Shown: positions 1 through 5,601 of the stretch, in pieces
How positions within the stretch are numbered: position 1 is the stretch's first letter
How the letters are laid out: each line of letters starts with the position of its first letter
Assembly: GCA_017881545.1 (NCBI GenBank)
Contig: JADGQU010000163.1
Span: 1-6,066, forward strand
Length of the DNA: 6,066 bases
Direction of reading: 5' to 3'
From: Gemmatimonadaceae bacterium
GTDB taxonomy: Bacteria; Gemmatimonadota; Gemmatimonadetes; Gemmatimonadales; Gemmatimonadaceae
Program-made: the position numbers and the translations under genes
Notes under the pieces: generated by a model
What the model was told of the DNA's origin: nothing
The model's database searches: none
Seen by the model: the letters and a program-made list of their open reading frames with translations, nothing else

Positions 1-503
1 CGTGCCCGGCGCTTCTCGAGGAGCGGCTTGTCAAAGAGCATACGCGAGGGAACGCGGGCCATTCCCGACGCATCGAGCCACTTCTCGAGACCGATTGCCA
101 AACCCCGCCGCTCGGCCTGGCTCAGGGTGGCGAACCCTTCAATCATGTCCGCCTGAATCACGCGGGGCGCTCTCTTTACGAGCTTCGCTCCATTGCGTGT
201 GAGGCGAAGAACGGCGCGACGCCCGTCGGACGGATCTGGTGTACGCGTCACGAGGCTCTTCGTGATCAGCTGACCAACCACCTGCGACACCGTGCTGTGC
301 GTCGTCATCGTGACAGCCGCGAGATCCTTGACCGACTGGTCGGGGAAGTCTGCCAGCTCCCGGAGCACGAACAGCTGCGCCGCGCTGACGCTCAACTCGC
401 GCTCGATTGTCTCAGCGGCGGAGCGAAGTCCACGAACCATTCGCCGCACGGCATTGAGCGCACGTGCGAGCTCGGGTTGCCTTTTTTTCTGCAGCTTCGG
501 CAT
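1..503 (-). CDS. MarR-family transcriptional regulator, 3' end cut off by the window edge
   Basis: Reading the minus strand from an ATG at 503-501 gives an open frame of 167 codons to the window edge with no stop, starting MPKLQKKRQPELARALNAVR. MarR proteins are dimeric winged-helix DNA-binding proteins, usually repressors released by a small ligand or by oxidation. Visible parts: an N-terminal helix (about residues 10-35), a helix-turn-helix (about 56-84, containing VKDLAAVTMTTHSTVSQVVG), and the wing with the family hallmark DGRRAVLRLT (about 93-102), followed by long C-terminal helices that would build the dimer interface. Usual family length is about 140-180 residues, so only a short tail should be missing. 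No cysteine is present in the visible 167 residues, which argues against OhrR-type thiol sensing. No in-frame ATG was found farther upstream, although the frame stays open; the Shine-Dalgarno is weak (GGGG about 6 bases before the ATG). It is transcribed away from the SusC/SusD operon, so it could control itself and that operon, which is inference. Confidence 0.88.
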   Translation of the reverse strand, partial: MPKLQKKRQPELARALNAVRRMVRGLRSAAETIERELSVSAAQLFVLRELADFPDQSVKDLAAVTMTTHSTVSQVVGQLITKSLVTRTPDPSDGRRAVLRLTRNGAKLVKRAPRVIQADMIEGFATLSQAERRGLAIGLEKWLDASGMARVPSRMLFDKPLLEKRRA

Positions 504-565
504 GAATGCCCCGGGACGTGTTCCGAATTTCCGTTGCTCGAAATCAAGACCGACTAGTGAATCAG

Positions 566-580
566 ATTTGAGAACCAAAT
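566..580. promoter_or_regulatory. AT-rich inverted repeat, candidate MarR operator
   Basis: The arms ATTTG (566-570) and CAAAT (576-580) are perfect inverted complements around a 5-bp spacer, and one further pair (A564 with T582) extends them after a mismatch. The arm centres are 10 bp apart, one helical turn, as expected for a winged-helix dimer. It lies 62 bp upstream of the MarR start codon in an otherwise GC-rich gap. MarR operators are typically AT-rich imperfect palindromes of about 16-20 bp close to their own gene. The binding role is inferred from position and symmetry only, and five-base arms can arise by chance. Confidence 0.4.
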
Positions 581-607
581 GTAGTTGCCACCTGTACTGT
601 AGAGCCA

Positions 608-710
608 GTCGACGCTCGCCGCAGAGGCCGTCGACGCTCGCCGCAGAGGCCGTCGACGTTCGCCGCAGAGGCCGTCGACGTTCGCCGCAGAGGCCGTCGA
701 CGTTCGCCGC
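608..710. repeat. 22-bp direct tandem repeat array (four full units plus a partial fifth)
   Basis: Units lie at 608-629, 630-651, 652-673 and 674-695, with a 15-bp partial unit at 696-710, and no spacer between them. Each begins GTCGACG, continues with CTCGCCGC or TTCGCCGC, and ends AGAGGCC. Units 1 and 2 are identical (C at unit position 8); units 3, 4 and the partial 5 carry T there, so the array appears to have grown by duplication in two blocks. Each junction between units makes the 8-bp palindrome CGTCGACG. A degenerate half unit may precede the array at 599-607. The 22-bp period is not a multiple of three, so the array does not encode a repeated peptide, and it is close to two DNA turns, so bound proteins would sit on nearly the same face. 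There are no spacers, so it is not a CRISPR array. Confidence 0.93.
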
Positions 711-769
711 GAGAAAAACGTCCTTCCTGCTCTGGAGCGCTACCGTCGCCGCACCGACGCCCTTTGCCC

Positions 770-797
770 TTGACTGCTGTCGCTCCAACTATAGACT
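770..797 (+). promoter_or_regulatory. Candidate sigma-70-type promoter for the SusC/SusD operon
   Basis: TTGACT at 770-775 matches the -35 consensus in five of six positions, and TAGACT at 792-797 matches the -10 consensus in four of six, with a 16-bp spacer. Transcription would start near 804, giving a leader of about 245 bases before the SusC-like ATG. An overlapping alternative -10, TATAGA at 790-795, has a spacer of only 14 bp. The 22-bp array ends 60 bp upstream of the -35. The call is from consensus matching by eye, and promoter sequences in this phylum may differ from the E. coli consensus. Confidence 0.4.
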
Positions 798-818
798 CTA
801 TCCCCAACACAGGCTCCT

Positions 819-919
819 GTTGCGCCAAAAGCGCAGCCGGCCCCCCCCGGAAAGTTTTCGCTGGCGAAAGTTCCACCGATGCCGAGATGCGACTACCCAT
901 GATGAACACGTCTCGGTAG
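819..919 (+). promoter_or_regulatory. 5' part of the operon leader, with several hairpins
   Basis: If transcription starts near 804, the RNA can form TGCGC (821-825) with GCGCA (831-835) around loop CAAAA, extended by one wobble and one G-C pair to 819-837. A second hairpin is centred on TTTCG (856-860) is not exact; the exact arms are TTTCG... written by position as 856-860 (T-T-T-C-G) with 865-869 (C-G-A-A-A) around CTGG, with flanking GGAA (849-852) and TTCC (871-874) able to lengthen it with bulges. Farther on, CCGAGA (882-887) can pair with TCTCGG (911-916), and CTACC (893-897) can pair with GGTAG (915-919); these two stems share bases 915-916 and exclude each other. A run of eight C lies at 841-848. 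I compared it by memory with common riboswitch cores (cobalamin, TPP, SAM, SAH) and saw no match. Whether it acts as a regulator is unknown. Confidence 0.3.
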
Positions 920-992
920 GAAGGAAACCTGTGCACCAAACCGTATCCGCCTCGACACGACGGCTCGAACACCTTGCCGTCTTCAGGACTCC

Positions 993-1044
993 GCGGCACT
1001 TCGCCGCAGAGTGATCGTCGGGTCATCGCGACCCGAATTGGAGG
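993..1044 (+). promoter_or_regulatory. Two hairpins directly upstream of the SusC-like ribosome binding site
   Basis: GCGGC (993-997) pairs with GCCGC (1003-1007) around a 5-base loop, and TCGGGTC (1018-1024) pairs with GACCCGA (1030-1036) around loop ATCGC. The second, a perfect 7-bp stem, ends three bases before the Shine-Dalgarno GGAGG at 1040-1044, which is followed by AAAA and the ATG at 1049. Stable stems placed here can set translation rate or serve as a site for an RNA-binding regulator; the sequence shows the pairing, while a role is inference. The 12 bases TTCGCCGCAGAG at 1000-1011 also occur in units 3 and 4 of the upstream 22-bp array. Confidence 0.5.
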
Positions 1045-1048
1045 AAAA

Positions 1049-4000
1049 ATGACCCATGGTTCTGTGAGAAGGACGGTTCGACTGGCGCTGGCGATGGCCG
1101 TATCGCTGTTGTGGTACGCCGCCCCAGCATTCGCACAAGATGCAGGAACGATCAGCGGCCGCGTTGTCGAAGCAGCGTCGCGAGCGCCGATACCGCTCGC
1201 GCAGATACAGATAGTCGGGACTACCCGCGGGGGAGTAACGACTGACGACGGCACGTTCCGTATCGGTGGAGTACGACCCGGACAGTACCAGGTGCGCGTT
1301 CTGCGCCTCGGCTTCCAGGCGTCGGCGAGACCGGTGACGGTCACAGCCGGCGGAACGAGTGAGCTCGAATTCGTGCTCAACCCGGCGGCGGTGAGCCTCG
1401 AGCAGGTCGTCACCACGGCGACCGGAGAGAAGGAACGGAAACGCGAAATTGGATCTGCTGTCGCGACGCTCCAACCAACCACCGACCAGATCACCAGCGC
1501 TCAATCGGTGAGCCAGCTAATCACCGGAAAGGTTTCCGGAGTGGATGTCGCCCAGGCCGGCGGCACCGTCGGCGGCAACTCGCGGATCAGAATCCGCGGC
1601 GCCAACTCCATTTCGCTGGGCAACGAGCCGCTGATCATCGTCGACGGCATCAAGTTCAACAACAGCGTCGGACAGGACAATGTCAGCGGAGCGACCAGCA
1701 TCGGCGTGGGTGGCCAGGTACCGTCTCGCTTCAACGACATTAATCCGGAAGACATCGAGTCCATGGAGATTCTCAAGGGCCCCGCGGCAGCCGCGCAGTA
1801 CGGTACGGCCGCCGCGAATGGTGTCATCCAGATCACGACCAAGCGTGGACGCTCCGGCTCGGCTCGATGGAACACTTTCATCGAAGGCGGCAAGATAAAC
1901 GACGTGACTGCTTACCCTGCGAATTTCGCGCAGACCGGGACGCGTCTGGTAGCTCAGGGACCCACCCGTCCGGTTGGCTCGACGACAGGATTCTGCGATC
2001 TCGACAGCCAGACCCTCGGGCTCTGCTCGCCGAACGCGGGCGGGCTCACGTCGTTCAATCCGCTGGAGCAGTTCAGCCCGTTCATCACCGGCCATCACGG
2101 CGCCTACGGAGCGAGCGTCACCGGCGGAACCGATCAGGTTACCTACTACGTCTCGGGTAACTTCGATAAGCAGCAGGGTGTGTTCGAGATCAATACAGAA
2201 AACCGCGCATCGGGACGCGCCAATCTTTCCGTTCAGCTCCGCGACAACTGGAACGTGCAGATCGGCACCAGCTATCTCGCCGACCACCTCCGGCTGCCGC
2301 AGAACGACAACAACATTCTGGGCATCCTTCCCGGCGGCCTACTCGGGGGCACAGCGGACGATCCCGTTGCACATGGGTACCTTGCCGGCCAGACGCCTCA
2401 GGAGATTTTCGCAATCGAAACGCGGCAGGACACGCAGCGCTTCGAGAACACGATCAACACTTCATATCAGCCACTCTCGTGGTTGACGGCGACGGGCGTG
2501 GCTGGACTCGACTACCTGGGCAGGTACGACAACGAGCTCATTCCACCGAACAAGGTGTTCTTCGGCGATCTGCCGGACGGACAACGGACATCGAATCCGT
2601 TCTCGATCTACAACTACACCGCGAACGGAACGCTATCGGCGGCATTTACTCCGTTCGCGGGAATCAAGTCGACCACTAAGGTCAGTGGCCTGTTCAGCAA
2701 GGAACTCGTACGAGGCACCCTGGCGTTCGGAGCCGTGCTGCTCGGCGGAACCGGGTCGCTACAGGGCTCAACCGCCCGCTTTGCCGTGGGTGAGACGAAC
2801 ACCGACAACAAGACGGTTAGCGCGCTCATACGCGAAGACCTGGCGTTCAGGGACCGTATTTTCTTCAGTGCCGCGCTGCGTAACGACAAGAACAGCGCGT
2901 TCGGACAGAACTTCGGCAGCATCAACTATCCCTCGTACACTCTCTCATGGGTGGTAAACGAAGAGTCGTTCTTCCCGAAGCAGGACTGGGTCAGCTCGCT
3001 GAGATTGCGCGCCGCGAACGGACGATCCGGCCAGAAGCCGAATTTCCGCGACGCGATCACGTTCTTCAACGCCCAGACGGTGACGGTCAACAGCTCCGAC
3101 GTTCCGGGAATTACCGTCGGCGGAACGGGCAACATCGATCTGCGTCCCGAGCGCTCGCGTGAAACCGAGCTTGGATTCGACGCGGGCTTTTTTGGAGAGA
3201 GGCTCGGACTCGAGGTAACCCACTACGACAAGCGCACCGATGATCTTCTTATCGCGGTGCCACTCCCGCCATCTCTCGGCTTGACGGCAACTCAGTTCAA
3301 GAATCTCGGAACTGTTGCCAACAAGGGCTGGGAGTTCCAGGCCAACGCCAAAGTTCTCGACGTCGAGCCGGTTGCTTTCAACCTGACGCTGTCCGCGTCG
3401 ACCAACGACAACAAAGTGCTTTCTCTTGGCGAGATCAGCCCGGGAGTGCCGGTGCCACCTATTATTTTCGGCAATCAGCAGCATCGGGTTGGGGTGGCCC
3501 TTGGCAGCTACTTCGGCAGAAGTGTGACGTTCAACGACGCCAACAAGGACGGCATCATCGCCGAATCCGAGATCGTCGTGGGGGACACGGAAGTCTATCT
3601 GGGAAATCCGCTGCCCAAACAGCAGATGTCGATAACGCCCGAGCTCACGCTCTTTAAGCTGCTGCGTGTCTCGGCGCTGATCGACCACAAGGGTGGCTAC
3701 AGATTGTTCGACTTCACACGCCGGTTCCGTTGCGCCTTCGGCGTCTGTCAGGAGGCGTTCGACAAGAACTCGCCGCTCGTTGACCAGGCAGCCAATCTCG
3801 CGATCAACTTTGGTACGGACGCTCTCTACGTGGAGGACGCGACGTTCACCAAGCTACGAGAGCTTTCATTCACTCTCATTGCGCCTGAAGGTTTGAGGCG
3901 ATTGGTCGGTGGCAGGGCGATGGAGCTGAGTATCGCGGGTCGCAACCTTCACACCTGGACCAAATACAAGGGATTCGACCCCGAGACCAACTCGGAGCCG

Positions 4001-4081
4001 GGCGGGAATTTCAGCACTTCGGATTTCCTGACGCTTCCGCCAACGCGGTCGTGGACGGCACGAGTCAACATCAACTTCTGA
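1049..4081 (+). CDS. SusC/RagA-family TonB-dependent outer-membrane transporter
   Basis: This 1010-residue protein is the barrel half of a SusC/SusD import complex: it takes ligand caught by the lipoprotein lid across the outer membrane, using energy from TonB-ExbBD. Domains: signal peptide about 1-29 (arginines, a hydrophobic stretch, APAFA before QDAG); a CarboxypepD_reg-like beta-sandwich about 32-112 (TISGRVVEA, DDGTFRIGGVRPGQYQVRV); a link ending SLEQVVTTATGE (116-127); a plug about 128-267 with RIRGANSISLGNEPLIIVDG (181-200) and NPEDIESMEILKGPAAAAQYG (232-252); then a barrel to a terminal phenylalanine (RVNINF). No STN domain is present, so no sign of anti-sigma signalling. A canonical EF-hand-like loop is at 830-841, and cysteine pairs lie at 316/326 and 895/900. 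The frame is open upstream to a TTG at 974, but ATG 1049 is preferred because it follows GGAGG (1040-1044) and begins the signal peptide. Length is normal for the family. Substrate unknown. Confidence 0.95.
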   Translation: MTHGSVRRTVRLALAMAVSLLWYAAPAFAQDAGTISGRVVEAASRAPIPLAQIQIVGTTRGGVTTDDGTFRIGGVRPGQYQVRVLRLGFQASARPVTVTAGGTSELEFVLNPAAVSLEQVVTTATGEKERKREIGSAVATLQPTTDQITSAQSVSQLITGKVSGVDVAQAGGTVGGNSRIRIRGANSISLGNEPLIIVDGIKFNNSVGQDNVSGATSIGVGGQVPSRFNDINPEDIESMEILKGPAAAAQYGTAAANGVIQITTKRGRSGSARWNTFIEGGKINDVTAYPANFAQTGTRLVAQGPTRPVGSTTGFCDLDSQTLGLCSPNAGGLTSFNPLEQFSPFITGHHGAYGASVTGGTDQVTYYVSGNFDKQQGVFEINTENRASGRANLSVQLRDNWNVQIGTSYLADHLRLPQNDNNILGILPGGLLGGTADDPVAHGYLAGQTPQEIFAIETRQDTQRFENTINTSYQPLSWLTATGVAGLDYLGRYDNELIPPNKVFFGDLPDGQRTSNPFSIYNYTANGTLSAAFTPFAGIKSTTKVSGLFSKELVRGTLAFGAVLLGGTGSLQGSTARFAVGETNTDNKTVSALIREDLAFRDRIFFSAALRNDKNSAFGQNFGSINYPSYTLSWVVNEESFFPKQDWVSSLRLRAANGRSGQKPNFRDAITFFNAQTVTVNSSDVPGITVGGTGNIDLRPERSRETELGFDAGFFGERLGLEVTHYDKRTDDLLIAVPLPPSLGLTATQFKNLGTVANKGWEFQANAKVLDVEPVAFNLTLSASTNDNKVLSLGEISPGVPVPPIIFGNQQHRVGVALGSYFGRSVTFNDANKDGIIAESEIVVGDTEVYLGNPLPKQQMSITPELTLFKLLRVSALIDHKGGYRLFDFTRRFRCAFGVCQEAFDKNSPLVDQAANLAINFGTDALYVEDATFTKLRELSFTLIAPEGLRRLVGGRAMELSIAGRNLHTWTKYKGFDPETNSEPGGNFSTSDFLTLPPTRSWTARVNINF

Positions 4082-4109
4082 GCTTACCTCTTTCAACGAG
4101 ATCAAATAA

Positions 4110-5531
4110 ATGCGTGACACACATACTTTGCGCCGGCGAATGACGCCGGCGCTCCTGGCCGCGGTAGCTATCGCCGTGGGGCTGGTGGCGTGCAATTCGG
4201 ATAAGCTATTGAAAGTGACGGACCCGGACGTGGCGCTCCCGGGCGCACTGGCGGGCCTGGGGTCTCTTCCTACGCTCAGAGCCGGAGCGATCGGCAACTT
4301 CGGAGTCGCCTACAACGGCGACCAATCCGTCGCGGACGAAGAGCAGGTAGATCTGGCCGCGCTGTTGTCCGACGAATTCATCAACACCGAGACCTTTCCC
4401 ACGCGCATCGAGATCGATCAGCGCGCGCAGCAGGTGGTAAATCAAAGTCTGCTGGGCACCTTCTTCAGTCTCACCCGCGCGCGCGCTTCGTCAGAGTTCG
4501 CTATCAGGAACTTTGAGGATCTTGCCAAGACAGCCGACGACAGCACGGGGTACCCCGAGCTGCTTTCGCTCAATGGGCTGGCCTACGTGCTGTTCGCCGA
4601 GAACTATTGCGGCTCGGTCCCGGTGAGCACGCAGAACGCCGATGGGTCGTTCACCTTCGGTCCCGGCGAGACCAGGCCGGTCCTCCTCGACAGCGCAATC
4701 AGCAAAGCCAACAAGGCGCTTGGGATTACAAGCTCTTCCTTGACGAATGAGTTCAAATTCCTGGCGCAGGTCACCAAGGGCCGTGCGCTGGTGGACAAGG
4801 GTGACTACCCCAACGCGGCACTCGCGGTAGCCGGGGTTCCCACGACGTTTCAGTACAACTATCAGCACTCGGCTCTTACCGGCCGTCAGAACAACGGCGA
4901 TTGGGGGCTCACGGTCAGTGTCGGCCGCTTCGGTGTAGCCGATGTCGAGGGAGGCACCGGACTTCCGTTCCAGTCCGATGGTGACGTGAACAACAACCCT
5001 GCTCCAGACCCGCGTGTTGCCAACGCCGAGGCAGATCGAGGTGGTGATAACACCGGTTTTGATGGGGCAACTGTACAGTTCATTCAATTGAAGTATCCGG
5101 ACCGCGCCTCACCGGCTACCATAGCGGACGGCGTCGAGGCTCGTCTCATCGAGGCGGAAGCCGCTCTCAAGGGTGGAAACCCGGCAGGCGCCCTGACCAT
5201 CCTGAACGCGTTACGGAGCAACGCCGCTCTGCTGGCGTTGCGTGGCTATCCGGCGGGCTCGCTGCCGCCGCTCACGCTACAGGTGGGGACCACCGCGCAA
5301 GTCGATCAGCTTTTCAAGGAGAGGGCTTACTGGCTCTTCCTGACGTCACACCGGCTGGGAGATTTGCGTCGTCTCATCCGGGATTATGGCCGGGCAGCTA
5401 ACTCCATATTCCCGACCGGGGCCTATTTCAAGGGCGGAAACTACGGTACGGATGTGAATTCGCCGGTGCCGCAACAGGAACAGAACAACCCGCAGTACGT
5501 TCCGGGTTCGTGCAAGACTGACGAGCCCTAA
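4110..5531 (+). CDS. SusD/RagB-family outer-membrane lipoprotein
   Basis: This 473-residue protein is the expected partner of the SusC-like barrel: a surface lipoprotein that binds ligand and opens over the barrel like a lid. The N-terminus has RRR, a hydrophobic stretch and lipobox LVAC with the lipidated cysteine at 28. The helical TPR-like part follows, including AENYCGSVPVS (C167), a spot where family members often carry a similar cysteine-glycine-valine-proline motif. The C-terminal SusD/RagB part includes ARLIEAEAALKGGNPAGALTILNALR (about 344-369), the FKERAYWLFLTSHRLGDLRR segment (about 405-424), and the ending DVNSPVPQQEQNNPQYV. It begins 28 bases after the SusC-like stop with no terminator between, so both are co-transcribed. 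The start at 4110 has only a weak GAG about 9 bases upstream; an in-frame ATG at 4140 (residue 11) would still leave a usable signal sequence. No binding residues for a particular ligand can be named. Confidence 0.93.
   Translation: MRDTHTLRRRMTPALLAAVAIAVGLVACNSDKLLKVTDPDVALPGALAGLGSLPTLRAGAIGNFGVAYNGDQSVADEEQVDLAALLSDEFINTETFPTRIEIDQRAQQVVNQSLLGTFFSLTRARASSEFAIRNFEDLAKTADDSTGYPELLSLNGLAYVLFAENYCGSVPVSTQNADGSFTFGPGETRPVLLDSAISKANKALGITSSSLTNEFKFLAQVTKGRALVDKGDYPNAALAVAGVPTTFQYNYQHSALTGRQNNGDWGLTVSVGRFGVADVEGGTGLPFQSDGDVNNNPAPDPRVANAEADRGGDNTGFDGATVQFIQLKYPDRASPATIADGVEARLIEAEAALKGGNPAGALTILNALRSNAALLALRGYPAGSLPPLTLQVGTTAQVDQLFKERAYWLFLTSHRLGDLRRLIRDYGRAANSIFPTGAYFKGGNYGTDVNSPVPQQEQNNPQYVPGSCKTDEP
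4130..4152 (+). promoter_or_regulatory. Perfect 9-bp GC hairpin within the first codons of the SusD-like gene
   Basis: GCGCCGGCG (4130-4138) pairs perfectly with CGCCGGCGC (4144-4152) around the 5-base loop AATGA. Because CGCCGGCG is itself a palindrome, the same 8 bases also form a direct repeat at 4131-4138 and 4144-4151. The stem covers codons 7-15 and the loop carries the in-frame ATG of residue 11 (4140-4142). A stem this stable 20 bases after a start codon would be expected to affect translation or RNA decay of the second gene; that effect is inference. It could also be a by-product of arginine and alanine codons in a GC-rich genome. Confidence 0.6.
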
Positions 5532-5549
5532 GCGCCACCCAGGAAAAAC

Positions 5550-5593
5550 AAAACTCCGCTGCGAGAGAGAATCCTCGCAGCGGAGTTTTTTTT
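5550..5593. terminator. Strong intrinsic terminator, probably bidirectional
   Basis: A 12-bp perfect stem, CTCCGCTGCGAG (5554-5565) with CTCGCAGCGGAG (5574-5585), closes an 8-base loop and is followed by eight T (5586-5593); four more A-T pairs can extend it outward to 5550. On the minus strand the same stem is followed by a T-rich run interrupted by one G (complement of AAAAACAAAA, 5544-5553). It starts 18 bases after the SusD-like stop and lies 9 bases beyond the stop of the converging minus-strand gene, so it can end both transcripts. Confidence 0.92.
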
Positions 5594-5601
5594 GGCCTCG
5601 G

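Larger units (their letters stand above)
504..1048. other. Gene-free 545-bp region between divergent genes
   Basis: This gap separates the start of the minus-strand MarR gene from the start of the plus-strand SusC-like gene. I see no protein gene in it: open frames that cross it are continuations of frames antisense to the neighbouring real genes. It carries an AT-rich inverted repeat (566-580), a 22-bp tandem repeat array (608-710), a candidate rightward promoter (770-797), a run of eight C (841-848), and a leader with several hairpins (819-1036). I could not find a convincing promoter for the MarR gene. Its length and content suggest that most of it is regulatory. Confidence 0.8.

Noticed and set aside
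482..488. Seven-A run at codons 6-8 of the MarR gene as a programmed frameshift site
   Set aside because: The reading phase (AAA AAA AGG) does not fit the usual X XXY YYZ slip pattern, and the full domain is read in one frame. It could still be a chance mutation hot spot.
608..710. CRISPR array
   Set aside because: The 22-bp units touch each other with no spacers between them, and no cas gene is present.
887..919. Leader peptide or upstream ORF (ATG at 887, 899 or 902, stop at 917-919)
   Set aside because: It encodes at most ten residues, has no Shine-Dalgarno sequence, and no run of regulatory codons; short frames like this are common by chance.
292..1014. Plus-strand open frame of 240 codons
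   Set aside because: Its first 200 bases are antisense to the MarR gene, which has strong domain evidence, and the rest is arginine-rich translation of the repeat array and leader.
974..1048. TTG at 974 as the start of the SusC-like gene
   Set aside because: It would put 25 polar residues ahead of a standard signal peptide, and the ATG at 1049 has a good Shine-Dalgarno GGAGG at 1040-1044.
804..1048. Known riboswitch (cobalamin, TPP, SAM or SAH type)
   Set aside because: None of the conserved core strings of these classes that I know was seen; a covariance-model search of this stretch would settle it.
562..1494. Long minus-strand open frame of 310 codons crossing the repeat array
   Set aside because: It is antisense to the signal peptide and N-terminal domain of the clear SusC-like gene, has low-complexity arginine/serine-rich composition, no recognisable domain, and part of it is simply the 22-bp array read through.
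2945..3688. Minus-strand open frame of 247 codons, and a similar one at 1517-2287
   Set aside because: Both are fully antisense to the SusC-like gene, in regions where the sense strand gives clear barrel sequence, and neither shows a recognisable domain.
4476..4486. Alternating CG tract (11 bases) as a Z-DNA element
   Set aside because: It falls inside the SusD-like gene and is explained by threonine-arginine-alanine-arginine-alanine codons in a GC-rich genome; a similar short tract occurs near 5876-5884.
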